Assembly: GCF_003324165.1 (NCBI RefSeq)
Contig: NW_025407891.1
Coordinates: 3,249-66,139 of the forward strand
Direction: 5' to 3'
From: Naegleria lovaniensis
Lineage: Eukaryota; Heterolobosea; Eutetramitea; Acrasida; Naegleriidae
DNA length: 62,891 bases
How positions within the stretch are numbered: position 1 is the stretch's first letter; every line of letters begins with the position of its first letter. Shown here in pieces: positions 9,170 through 21,335 of this stretch. The translations under genes and the position numbers were made by a program. The notes below the pieces were generated by a model. It was not told the DNA's origin and did no database searches. It was given only the letters and a program-made list of their open reading frames with translations.

Positions 9170-11893
9170 TTAAACCGCATTGTCAGTATTGATTGAATAA
9201 TTTACAGGTGCAGTAGAGGTGGACGAATTCGAACTGGTAGAATTTTGAGAGTGGTTGTTGTTACGATTAGCTTTCAGCTCGAGCTCACAATTCATGAGAT
9301 AGGGATAGTAGGACGTTGGAGAAATCCAAGGAAACTCATGATGAATGGCATGGTATTTCACCACTTGAATGTTGGATCCAAATAATAAATTTAGTAATCG
9401 ATCCAAATGCATGCATTGAGGGAGGATGTTGTTGATCTTATTCACAAATTTAACCATATCAAATTTGTGAATGAGTTGGGTGAAGATTGCCAACACATAG
9501 CTGGACGCAAATCTCGAGCTCAGTATTACCACGACATAGGAGGTTGTGAACATGACAGTCAGCACAATGAATACAAATATTTTCACTGTCATAATGACAA
9601 CAAATCTCACGAACTGTTTGAATTCTGTGGATTGCAAGATATTATTCTCAATTGCTTGCAATTTGCTCACCAAGTGTGAAGCATAGATTATAGAATAGTA
9701 TTCTGGAAAAAACATGCACTTGATGAGAAGAAGCAATACGTTTTGTGTTGAAAAGAACACAAAATCTACATCCTTCTCTGTCTCTGTAAACATGTGATGT
9801 GTTTTGTGACCGTACTTGGCAATTGAGAGAGTGAAAAACTGACCAAAAGTACCAAGGCCAATCAACACCTCAGAAACAACATCAAACTTTGCACAGGCGT
9901 GCAACACTGTGTGTAAAGAAAGAGTCCACAAGATCGTACAATATTGTTGAACTAGAAACACCTGCCACCAAGAGAGAACACCAAAGTAATGAAACACCAT
10001 CATGAGCAGAGGAACGCCATTGAGAACGTGATTATACACGAGTTCGCTTTTCCTTAAATCGGTCACATTCACTACTTCGTGTTCTTTTCGTTTGATCAAT
10101 TCTATTGAGACTATTTCGTCGATGGGTATGGTACTTACAGATGTGTGAGAGTGTTGAGAGGATTGTTGTTGAAAGGCTACCTCTGGTATGGATTCAAATA
10201 CTTCGTCATCACTGCAATAATTGTTATTGGTTGAGAGAGTGGTCACTTTGCCGTCCGACAAGGAATCATCCCGAATTTCGATGGTAATGAAAGAATGTGG
10301 ATGTAACAATTGTTTCTTTCGTTTTTCATGTCGTATAACATCCAAATAGGTTACTGGTGAAAAAGATGGCGTGGTAATGATTGGAGTTGTTTCATCGACG
10401 AGTTGCTCTTTGTTTGTAAGTATGATCTTTGGCTTCTTTTGTAATGAAGGCAGTGGATGATTTTCATGTTTGAATCGAGGAGATTTTAAACACCATCCCA
10501 TGTAACCAACGGCAACACTCTGAAAGTTCTTGTAGATGTCATACATGAGAAAGGCTTCTTCATCTTTCTTTGACGACAGCTCTTCCAATTGTCGATTCAT
10601 GCTTTCCATACATTTTACAAGCTCTGAAAGGCAATTCATGATGCTGTCCTCCAAATTTGATCCTTCATGCTCTTTCATCCACAGAGAGATATAATTGTTC
10701 TTAATTCCACATTTCAAATCTTTAGGATAGGAACAAACGTCGTTGACAAGAATGCATGCTTTGACAGCATCATTATAGAACTCACTCTTTCTGAGGTCGT
10801 CAAACATGTTTGAGATTGTACTGGCAACAACGACTTGATCCATTCGTGTGTTTTCTTCATTCCTTCCGACAGCAATCAAAAAACCAAAATACATTAAAAC
10901 TTTCGCTAATGAATCACTTTCTCTCATTTTCAAGTACTCTCTTACTGATGGACTCGAGTCCTTCACCCACAACTTTGCCATCCAAACATTGTTCTCGAAT
11001 GTTTCCATCATGATGGATCTAACATTCTCGAAATGATCAATCTCGAAACTTGTCCTTGATGACTGACAAACGGATGACGTTAACTCTGAATAACACTGTA
11101 AAAGGACTTTCTTTCCAAGCTCCAAAGATGGGTTGAAAGTAGATGTGACAGTACTGTGTTTTGTACGACTTCGTGAAGCCCCTATCGCTGAGGATGAATG
11201 ATGTAAAATGGTGCTTGATAACACACTTGAAGCTGTGACAACTTCAGCCGAAGCTTGAATTGGGGATGTTGTCACTGGATCTGTATTGGTAGAGTCTGCA
11301 TTTGGACTGGTTAATGCACAATAATCGCAAGGAGAATCAGCTGGTGTTGTGATATGGAGAGCTAGTGTTGCATCTGTTGTTGGACTTAACAACAGGGTTT
11401 CTGGTTGTGATGTTATGGTTGTTCGATTCTTGTCCGTGGTAGGAATAGAAGGATAAAGGGTGGCTAACAATTCAATATGTGATTCTAGTTCGTCTCTTAA
11501 TTCTCCAGTACAATCCTTCTCTTGATCGCAGGCATCATCCACAACGCTAAGATAAGCGAGAAGTGAAGCAAATAGTTGAAGATGCTCTAATGAAGCATAT
11601 GGAAAGCAGAGTGAGATCCAAAAACAAATATCTACGATGCCTTTCTTGTGATATTCATTGTCAGGAAATTGACATTCTTTGAATTGGACGGATGTGTTTT
11701 CAATGATCTTTTGAAAGTGTGTATTGGTTTCAAGGGTTTCTAGACTGCAGAGATTGAACAATGACTCTGATAAAGAATGAAGGGATTGACGGCTCTCTTC
11801 CTCTCTCGTTTCTTTCGTTGATAGTGATGAAGAATTGTCACTCATCTTTTTTAAATGTTGTGCTATTTTCAAATTGCTATGCACTTTTTTCAT
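9170..11893 (-). CDS. Terpene synthase - membrane desaturase/hydroxylase fusion
   Basis: This is one uninterrupted 907-codon frame. The N-terminal half is a class I terpene cyclase: DDACD (119-123) as the first metal motif, the effector arginine in REYLKMRESDS, the NSE motif NDVCSYPKD (384-392) and the closing SPRF in place of the usual RY pair. A Ser/Thr-rich insert of about 100 residues (150-255) separates the two metal motifs. After a linker (480-610) the C-terminal half has several membrane spans and three histidine boxes: HTVLH (661-665), HKTHH (696-700) and HAIHH (848-852). That is the pattern of membrane di-iron desaturases and hydroxylases. Known chemistry predicts cyclisation of a prenyl diphosphate followed by oxidation, probably at the ER. 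The coupling is inferred. An alternative ATG is codon 17 (11845). Confidence 0.85.
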   Translation of the reverse strand: MKKVHSNLKIAQHLKKMSDNSSSLSTKETREEESRQSLHSLSESLFNLCSLETLETNTHFQKIIENTSVQFKECQFPDNEYHKKGIVDICFWISLCFPYASLEHLQLFASLLAYLSVVDDACDQEKDCTGELRDELESHIELLATLYPSIPTTDKNRTTITSQPETLLLSPTTDATLALHITTPADSPCDYCALTSPNADSTNTDPVTTSPIQASAEVVTASSVLSSTILHHSSSAIGASRSRTKHSTVTSTFNPSLELGKKVLLQCYSELTSSVCQSSRTSFEIDHFENVRSIMMETFENNVWMAKLWVKDSSPSVREYLKMRESDSLAKVLMYFGFLIAVGRNEENTRMDQVVVASTISNMFDDLRKSEFYNDAVKACILVNDVCSYPKDLKCGIKNNYISLWMKEHEGSNLEDSIMNCLSELVKCMESMNRQLEELSSKKDEEAFLMYDIYKNFQSVAVGYMGWCLKSPRFKHENHPLPSLQKKPKIILTNKEQLVDETTPIITTPSFSPVTYLDVIRHEKRKKQLLHPHSFITIEIRDDSLSDGKVTTLSTNNNYCSDDEVFESIPEVAFQQQSSQHSHTSVSTIPIDEIVSIELIKRKEHEVVNVTDLRKSELVYNHVLNGVPLLMMVFHYFGVLSWWQVFLVQQYCTILWTLSLHTVLHACAKFDVVSEVLIGLGTFGQFFTLSIAKYGHKTHHMFTETEKDVDFVFFSTQNVLLLLIKCMFFPEYYSIIYASHLVSKLQAIENNILQSTEFKQFVRFVVIMTVKIFVFIVLTVMFTTSYVVVILSSRFASSYVLAIFTQLIHKFDMVKFVNKINNILPQCMHLDRLLNLLFGSNIQVVKYHAIHHEFPWISPTSYYPYLMNCELELKANRNNNHSQNSTSSNSSTSTAPVNYSINTDNAV

Positions 11894-12464
11894 GTTGACG
11901 GTAGAACTAATTTGTATTGAATCCTTATTTTGACGACTCGTGACATTGTCGAATTGAAACTAGGCTTATCGTCATTTTAATGAGGGATGTTAGACAGATA
12001 AGTACGTTTGATCCCTGCTCCAGTTTTGAACTTTGGAACCTTGTCATGACATATCTCGCACACTCTGAAGATCAACATTCATGTCCATGCCGAGAACTTT
12101 CCGACATCATCAAAAAAATAATGGATTGAGAAGTTACCATCATCAACATTCGCTCTAAAATGCTCGAAACAATATATTGCCAAAATTATGATATACCATT
12201 ATTTGTTTGGAGAGCCTGTTCAGGTCCGAATGTGTTGATTCGTGCTTTTGAATTATTGGTATGAGAAAATTTTGAATTTAAATCGGAGTATTGGTGGGTT
12301 CGGATGGATCTAACTTCGACTTTCTAATGAAGTGGAAATGATGTGGGCCATCCTTTATTGATCCAGTGTTTACAGGGAAGCACAAAATCACAGCGTTTTT
12401 TTTGGTATTGGCAAAGAACATTTATGGAAAAGGAGGAGAATAAGCTCGAAAACTAAACGAAAAA
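11894..12464. other. Divergent intergenic region between fusion gene and cyclase
   Basis: The 571 bp separate the start codons of two divergently oriented genes and probably hold both promoters. I see no RNA gene, repeat or conserved box that I can name. Confidence 0.5.
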
Positions 12465-15400
12465 ATGAACGATCAAAGCCTTAATCCTTCGTCCGGGAAC
12501 AGTAACATCAATACTACAACTGTTGCTGGTGCTGCGAGTGGCACTAACTCTCATCCCTCTTCGACCCATAATCATGGCCATGGATCAGGAGATAGAACGC
12601 ATCATGTTCATCACTCTTCCCAAAATTCTCTCATGGAAGCAGGTCCTCCATCAGGCCTAACATCAGGCTTCAAGAAGGTCAACTCCAAGTAAGAAATGAA
12701 AGCTTTTCGAGCACTTCAGGAGAGACTTTTTCCTCTACCGACCTCTCTACCTTGCACTACAAGATCACCCAAGATTTGATGACATTTCTCTTCACCATGC
12801 AAAATAATTCGAGACATTATGGATGGAAAAATTACTGTCTTGATTTAATATTACATGCCCAGATATTTTGGAGTTTTATATTCATTCCTGTGTTGAGTCC
12901 TCAAGACTTTTTGTTTGGGCAATGGGGAAGTTGGATATTTACCATTTTAAATTGGAACACATCACTCTCAATGGATCTACTGCCTTATTATGGAGCAGTT
13001 GGTATTTCTAGTGCTGGCTTATTTCTCTTATTCATGATGTTTATGTTGTACATTGTCGGTAGGAAAGCAGCACTTGATACATCAAGTATGGTGGTGTATT
13101 TGAGAAAGGTTCTTCATGCTCTGTCTTTTATAATCATTTTGTTCTCGGCTCCAATAGCATTTATATTTTCAAGCTTCTTTGACTGCAGTTATGGATTTCC
13201 AATTATACCTCATGCAACCACTGCTGGTACAATCATACTGTCTAACAGTACCCAACCATCTTCCCTTGAAAACGGCGGTATGAATTTGAATAGATTTCCC
13301 ATGACTTCCTGTTTTTCTAGCGACAACATTATCATGTGGACTATTTCACTGATTGGAATGATTGCATTACTAGCAGTCACAGTGTTGTCTTCATGTATCA
13401 TACCTCACATGCATCCTTTAAGCACATCCCTGTTCAAAAGTGATTCCTTGTTGTTTAGAGTGAGTTTTTTAGCCTGCAACATTGTTTCCATCACTATACA
13501 TTATTTGATTCCTCCGCAATGGGCCTTCGCACGATCTGCTGTTCATATTGCAATAAGCATGGGGATGGCTTTCTTAGTTTTCAAAACAATCCCAATGATG
13601 AGAAGATGGGAAAACTCTCTTCTCTTTGCAATAACATTAGGCAGAGTCGGCACCTCTCTCGGTGGACTTATTTCACATTTAGCTAATACAACATTGAGTA
13701 ACGAGTTTGGAATCGCAATGACCATGATGACAATTGGTTTCATGGCTCTTTTCTTTGTTGCTGGCTTTGTGAGCATGGAACTTTATACAAGGATTGTGTT
13801 TAGTATGTTTAAAAGCAGGTATTTTAACCCTCAAGACGAAGATAATGGAGGAGAACGAGAACTACTGCAATTGTATCATATAATGGAAGAAAACAAGCAT
13901 TTACCGCTCTTATATTTGTAAGTATTTAGTGTGCAGTGTATGGCAGAAAAATTTACATATTTTTTCAGATATCTAAAGTTTTCCATGACCTCATCTAACC
14001 ATGACGACCTACTTCACGGAATTAACCTCATTCGTGGCGTCACATCCTTGAAAGCGTTTAATGACATTCACTCACTAATTGTGTCGGCTCTAATAGTCGC
14101 ATACTTTATACCTGATGAAGTTAATTCGTCAAGTTTTGCTCAAGCCTTGCTAAAGAAGGCCATAAAACAACGCCCTCATATATTTCTAAAATTCCTAATC
14201 GGTCAAAAGAAAAAAGAGATTGAAGTTTACACCACGGAAGTAATTAAAACTAATGGATCTATGGAGTTGAACTCGACACTCTTTAAAGTTGAAAAGAAAA
14301 TTAAAGAATTAACGGCCATTCATAGACACTTTTTTAAGGAATTAATGCAGGAAATTGTATCATATGAAAAAGCTGAAAGAATGATGATGCGATGTGCAGT
14401 TTTGGAAGGAGAATGTGATTCTATTTTCAAAAATGTTCTTAAGCTATTCAACAACAACAAAACAGTGCTTAGAATGTAAGTATTAAAATTTTATTAGGCA
14501 CGATGCTATATGTACTAATATCAAGGTATGCACAATATTTGGAAGCATTCAAATTCAACAAACAGCTGGCACAAGAGTTTTATATGGAGGCTTCTAGTAT
14601 TGAGGAAGAAGAATCTGTTCGAAAGCGAGTTATAGGCTTTAGAAATAGCGGCACAAAAAAACTTGCCAAAAAAACCAACCGAGCATCCGTTGTTCATCCG
14701 GAATCAGAGGAGAATCCAACAACATTGCAGGATTCAGACAAGAGATTTCGTTCTAATAACTCGATCACTGTCAGTGTCCATTCTAGAAATGCTACAGAAG
14801 AAAAACCACCTGATATGGAAAGAGCCAATAGTGAGTCCAGTTTTGATCTTACAGGAGTAGACACTTTAAACAACGAAGCAAAACGTGAACTAACCTACAG
14901 ATCCACATTATCAACACCATCATCGAGAGCTATTCAACTAGGATTGTTTTTGTTTTTCATTGCACTTTCATTTCTGCTTGTCACTGCAAGTTTAGTTATA
15001 GGCTATTTCATTTCTCACGAAGTTACAGACCACGTGACAACGGCACGTAGCGCATGTGCTCCTGTTATGGGATTAACAACAATACTGGTCAATACTCGTG
15101 GATTTCAACTTGTACAAAACTTTGGATCTGAGAGCTTAGCTCATGATGTTTCAACCCAATTGTTTCTAGATATAGAGGAAAATAAGGAAATGATGAAAGG
15201 TAAGTGGAGGGTTTCATATAATGGTGTCAAACCACTTGACAAATCCAGAGATGATGAGCTTGGCAATGGAACTAAGATCGGCTGCTTATGATTCTAAATT
15301 TTCTGACAGGATTTATGGTGTTTATCACGGAGAAGGCTTCCCCGTGCTTATTCCTCAAATCGAAGACCACAGTATTAGAGTTTATAATGTCACCGCAAAA

Positions 15401-18275
15401 GAAAATGCCACCATAGCAGATATCAACAGCATGATCATAGAAGCTACCAAAAAATTGCTACAGTATGACGACATAGAGCTGAAACAAACCTTAACTAGTT
15501 ACGAGTTCATGTTATTGCATAGAAATTTTGATACTTTTACCCACGCCTATGAGAAATTTTGCGGAATGTTCATGGCTTCTTCTCAAAACGACGCGTTAGA
15601 ATTGAATCATACCTATATCACTTACACATCTATTTCTCTTTCTATTTATGTTGTATTTTCAATTTTTTACATGATTTTTATGAGATTTGATTTGGTAATT
15701 GTAAAAAAGCAAATTAAGCTTTTGCAAAAGTTTGTTACGAGGTAAGTTGTTCTGCCGTCTTTGCCTTGATGTTGAGGTATTTTCTTTCAAGAAATGAGAT
15801 TGGAAAGGTGAGTTTGGAAGTTTGATTATTTCTTTTGCTAATGTTGTTCAGATTTATCATGCACTCGGTAAGAGAGTTGGAGACGAAACGACAATACACA
15901 TTTCTAAAGCTGCATATTTGAAGCCAAAAAATTTATTTATCATACTCACCATGGCCATGGCGTTCACAGTAACTCTTAGTTGTGTTCTATTCTTAGAGGA
16001 AACCCTTGCTAATACCAATTACAGCGTGCAATCGTACTCTACCATCAGATACAGCTATCACACGCTGACATTTATTCAACACATCGCTTTCTATGTTACA
16101 GAAATATTTTCCTCAAAAGTAGCACAAAACCAGACACAATTATTGACGCCTGAAGAGCTTGAGTTTTTCCATGACGATTTCAACAATATTATAGCCTCTG
16201 TAAGAGAATATTGGGGGTTATGCTTGTACGGATCTGATGAGCAATCAGGCAGAGATAAAAGAGTGATTGGCTTATTTCCTGAAACTGACGAAATGATTAA
16301 GGGTAATGAAAATTGCACCCTCGAACAGATTTTACATGACTCAACATCTCGTCATAATTTTTCATGTGTTGTTGGCGTTGACAGTACCATTTCTGACATT
16401 GTTTTGAAGAGTAGAAAACTTCTTGAAGATGTTCAAGCCTCAGACAGCTCAATGTGGCAAAATATCAACTTTTTTATGGACATTGCTTTTTTAACCAGCT
16501 ATGTCTCTCAAGTTTTGATCAAGTTTTCGGATGTATTTGCTTTGGCTTCCAGTGAACCCAAGCTAGAACTATTTACAGCTGTCGCAGTGTTAGCTTTCAC
16601 AAGTTTGGTTGTATTACTTTTTGGTTTAGTGAACTCCATGTCACTTCACGCAAAAACGACATTTACCATGAGAATGATGTTCAATTATATTTCTCTTGAG
16701 ACGATTGAAGCTAACGAACGATTGAAAAATTATGTCTTGTATCACTCTTTAATAAGCTTCTTTGAGAAGTTAAGCTACCAAACAGACTCGGATAGCTCAG
16801 ATGCCAAGCTCATCTCGATTTTGAATGCATCCGTTGAGGGAGTGGTGCTTTGTAACTCGACACTGGGGATGGAAATTGTGAATCCTGCTTCTCTTAGAAT
16901 GTTCGGCTATCAAAGTGAAGATGTAATTGGCAAGCCCCTAGTGTCGTTATTCGAAAAGAATAAGCAAGACACGATACGAAAAGAAATCGAGTCAATGAAA
17001 GCAAGTGTCACGGAGCATGATTCAAAAGGAGAAACATTTGATGTGGATTGTATTAGGAAAAATCAGACATTATTTCCATGCAAGGTAACAATATTCGTGT
17101 CGGTGTTCCAAAAGAAGCAGATCGTTACTTGTTTTCTCAAAGACGTAACCTCTGAAAAGAAACAAAATTCTCTTCTTGCAGAAGAAAAGAAGAATAGCGA
17201 AAAGTTGTTACTTAATATTTTGCCTGAAGAGGTTGCTACTCAGTTAAAGAATGGTATTAGTCTAATTGCAGAGAAATTTACTGATGTAACTTGTTTTTTC
17301 AGTGACATGGTGAATTTTACAGGTAGGTTTTGAGTGTGAAACACATGTTTTTTCCAACATTTACCTTGCTTAGCCATGTCGTCCACAATGAGTCCGTCAG
17401 ACTTGGTCCAAATGCTCAATATTATTGTGAATGGATTTGATGATCTTACTGATACATATGAAATTGAAAAAATCAAAACAATTGGTATGTTTTAAAGTTC
17501 CCATTAATATATATAATATACTATTATTTTAGGAGATGCTTATTTTTGTGCTGGAGGACTTTTTAATAGCTTATCCGACCATCCGGAAAGAGTACTTCGG
17601 TTCTCTATGGATACTTTTTCAGTGATCCGACAATTCAATAGCAAGTTAATGTTGGAGTTTTATGGTAATGAAAACAATGTACCTCCTCAACAAATTAATA
17701 TTCGCTGTGGCATTAACACTGGTACGTTTTTTTGCATTTTCAGTTTCATGAATGGATAACATATCTAAAAACCAATTTCTAATGAACTACAGGTGGTGTA
17801 ATTGCAGGAGTGATTGGAAAGAAAAAGGTATGTATTAGAATGATTGGCATTATTTCTTTTACATTTGTCACAGTTTGCTTTTGATTTGTGGGGTGACACC
17901 ATCAATGTGGCCAGCAGAATGGAGAGTACAAGCAAGCCTGGAAGAGTAAGAATTAGGTACGTTTTTGTTTTGGGTTTGATATCCCTCTTTTACACTACTC
18001 CATGGATGAAAAGTCGCTCAACATATGAACGAGTGCATGATCTTGGGTTTACATTTGTGGAAGAAAAGACCGATGTTAAAGGCAAAGGATTGACACAAAC
18101 CTACTTGTTGAATGCGTGTCATCATGTATGTGCCATATTGACATCAGAAGAAATTAATACACTTAGAAGCGAGAAGGATGATTTAAGCGTTGAGAGGCTT
18201 AGTCAAACCAACCTTAATCAATTAGACAATGCCAACGAGAATTTCTCAAAACAATCAGATCTCCCACAACAATAA
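12465..18275 (+). CDS. Multi-pass PAS-linked adenylyl/guanylyl cyclase
   Basis: The gene has eleven exons: 12465-13917, 13969-14475, 14526-15199, 15249-15741, 15792-15807, 15852-17322, 17374-17484, 17533-17721, 17793-17827, 17874-17956 and 18014-18275. Joined, and with one extra base supplied near 12688, they give 1764 residues. A Ser/His-rich N-terminus is followed by several groups of membrane spans with large extracellular loops. A PAS domain (GVVLCNSTLGMEIVNPASLRMFGY and on) leads to a helical stretch with NILPEEVATQLKNG, then a class III cyclase domain with FTDVTCFFSDMVNFTG, KIKTIGDAYFCAGGL and FAFDLWGDTINVASRM. It would make cAMP or cGMP, with the PAS domain sensing a small ligand. The frame change near 12688 is either a lost base or an intron I could not place. 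Confidence 0.88.
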
Positions 18276-18314
18276 AAGGGAATGTGCTTTAAATATCGGT
18301 AATTGCGTATTCCC

Positions 18315-21240
18315 TTATTCAAAGGCTTGATACATGAATTTGAAAAATCTTTCGGAGTATGGCTTGGGATGGATAGCGCTAATGGTGTCTGATTTTGAGG
18401 TGATTGACTTTAAATGATGTTCAGACTCCTTCTTGAAAGTCCACTCAGTTAAAATGTCAATAATTCCAATGTAGTACAATTCTGATTCTTCTTCGAGGTT
18501 CTTAGCAAGCTGAGAACTTGGGATGGCACAAACACACTTGTTGTTTCGCATTAACCTTGCTCCAAATCCACTGGTCTTACGAGAGGTGTTGGGTGTTGAT
18601 GTAAGTATGGTTGTTGGAGATGCAATTTCTTGCTGTGAATCGACTGACACAAAATTAGAAATGGTTGCAGCACCACTACTGGAGGATGTGGTATTATTAC
18701 TTCTTGCTGCTTTACATACTCCAACCAGAAGGGAGTAGTCCAATAAATTACAACTTGCCAAAAATTCTATAATGTTACAGTTCATGAAAGAATAATGGAA
18801 TGATTAATCTCATGAGAATACATACGTGTATCTTTTTCAATGATTTTCATATAATTCAATTTGTTTTCTAATCCAATCGTGAAGGTTCTCTTCTTTTCAA
18901 GTAAATCTAAATCCTTTTTACAAAATCCTTCAGGATTCTTTCGACCCTGAGTACTTCCTTTCAAATCATACAACTCAATCACTGGTCTCGATGATGAAAA
19001 TATATTTCCCATAACAATAAAATTAATACGCTCCGAGTTGATGATCATTTCATGATGACCTAAAATTCGAACAATGAGTGAATCTGGATTTTGTGACAAG
19101 TATTTGTAATACATGGGAAGAATTCGCTTCAAACATGCAACTTCAGCTTTGGAAATGGTTTTGACCATGAATTTTCGATCATTGGAATAAAAGAAAAAAG
19201 ATCCTGATTTTCCATCACTTTGTGAAATTTACATCCATCATCAAGCGCTTGTCATGATTTTCAAGAACATATTAACACCAAAAAACTCACCTCAAATGTT
19301 CAGATAAGGTTGAAATACTACCCAATAGTAAATTTCCAAGTAATTGTTCAGGTCCCAAACTCAACATGTAACTCGCTTCAGTTATTCCTGTCATTTTACG
19401 AATATGTTTAAATACAAATGGAGCATAGTCTACAAAGGTTGCAGCAACTTCTTCAGAATCATAGGGAAGAGAGGAACCTCTTGGAGAATGAGGTCGAGTG
19501 GTGTCAGAATTTGATAATAATAAATTTCGACTCGATTCTTTGGGAAGATCGAACATTAATCTCACACTAAAATCTTCCATTCGTACATCTCTTTCATCTA
19601 TCGTCAAGGTTGTAATTGCAAGTGTGAAATTAAGGTCATTTCAGGAATTTAATAAAATATAATAATAATATAACACGCACACACATACCTATGGATCCAA
19701 TGCAATCGGAAGACAATCTAATTCCAATCATCATATTTAAACATAAATTCCATTTTCTACTTCCAAAGCCAATAATTTTTCCTTGATGTTTCATGGGCTT
19801 GTCTGAAGTGTTTTTAAGATCATTCTCCGTTAATATTGGCATTCCATTTTCTATGCAAAGATTGAACGAGTTTGAACCAAACTAGTACCATTTGTTCAAA
19901 GACCACACACATACCTCTCGTTGTCAAAGCATCTTGATCAATGACTGATTCTGAGCTTTCTAATACTCCCAATCCTTTGAGAAGATTTGAATTCTTTAAG
20001 GCACCCTTTTTGTAAGCTGTAACAATTGTCACCATGTTCGAACGTCGTTACTACAAATTAGATACTTTTCTAATCTACAAACCTTCCAATGTTAAATATC
20101 CACATTTTTCTTCATCCATTTCATCAAACAATTTGTTAGCATATACAATTGGATCTTGCATTGTTTTTGATCCCAATCCCAAAGAGGTCAACACTTTATA
20201 CAGTGCTGTGATCACTTTTTGCAATTCTTCTCTACTTAATTTTCCATCATGGTCCAAATCAATCATTGAAAATGCAAATTCTATTTTCTGTTCCACACTT
20301 CCTCGTGACAAGATTGCCATGGTTGCTAAAAACTCTCTATAATCAATGGTTCCACTGTTGTCTTTATCAAAAGCTCGAAATAATATTTTACCTAAAACCA
20401 GATCGGCATCGGATTGATTGTCGGAATCATTCAATCTTCCTAAACAATTGACAAATTCATTGAGACCAATATTACCACTCTTGTCGATGGCTGAAAATTC
20501 CTCAGAAAGTTGTTTTAATTCTTCCTTATCAACTATGTGTGATGAGTATAGTGAGTTGGGTATTGTTCCATGTCAGTATTTCATTATTAATGTGTCACAC
20601 AATTATGTAAAAATTTCATTCCATTGTCAGTTCAAATCATTGGTTCATTGCACCAAATAATTTTCAATCGTGTATATGGAATGCAATGATTGGAATCGAA
20701 CGTGTAATACACATTCCAAATTCATGTCAACTAACTTTTCAGCATGAGAGCGGGATTAAACTTACATGAAGTTACAGATCCTTCTTCTTTTCTCTTTTCC
20801 TTCTTCTTTCTTCCTCCTAGTAATTTACTTGGTAACAAGGAGGGTATCGTTAAACCAAGAGGAGTAGTACTCTTCATGTCATGACTTGTCGTTTCTTCGT
20901 TCATGGCTTTTTCTTTCAGGTGACTGGCCAATGAGTGAGCCTTGTTGAGAGATCCTCCTTCCGAGTGCTGATCAGCAGCATGGTCATTGAACGTACGATC
21001 GTGAACAAAGGATCCATTTTCGGAAGCTTCAACATTCAATGACCAACGGTGTAATTGAGGAGGTGGGCCATGTTCTTCCAAACTCGTTGTACTCAGAGCA
21101 GCATCTGAAAAACTGATACCATGATGATCGGCACCCGTTTCTGGTGAAGTGACCCTTCTATTGGAGCGAAAGGAAGGTGGACATACACTGCTTTCACTTG
21201 GGCTTTGAAACATTTTTTTTGTGTTGGGGAAAGTTGACAT
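18315..21240 (-). CDS. EF-hand (neuronal calcium sensor-like) phosphatidylinositol phosphate kinase
   Basis: Seven exons (20766-21240, 20083-20532, 19915-20016, 19689-19850, 19291-19597, 18826-19217, 18315-18766) join in phase to 779 residues. After a Ser-rich leader with a basic patch come EF-hand loops: DKSGNIGLNEF, DKDNSGTIDYREF, DLDHDGKLSREEL and a degenerate fourth (DEEKCGYLTLEG). The PIP kinase domain has GKSGSFFFYSNDRKFMVKT, DLKGSTQGR, NLLDYSLLVG, YYIGIIDILTEW and the C-terminal SAIHPKPYSERF activation region. The protein should phosphorylate PI4P (or PI5P) at membranes, with calcium as a plausible direct regulator. Its stop lies 39 bp from that of the convergent cyclase. The alternative ATG at 21213 follows a longer A-run than the first one. 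Confidence 0.88.
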
Positions 21241-21335
21241 TTCCCGTGAAAAAGGAAAATGGTTTACAAACTCGCCAAAATGGTTCTTGTATTATTTGTG
21301 CATTATTATTGGACGCCACTACCCTTTCACAACAA

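Noticed and set aside
12689-12702. 14-nt intron that would reconcile the cyclase frames
   Set aside because: Far shorter than any other intron here and below the size a spliceosome can remove; a missing base is simpler.
20680-20720. B-box-like word GGAATCGAAC near 20693
   Set aside because: No matching acceptor stem or anticodon arm nearby; it lies in an intron of the PIP kinase gene.
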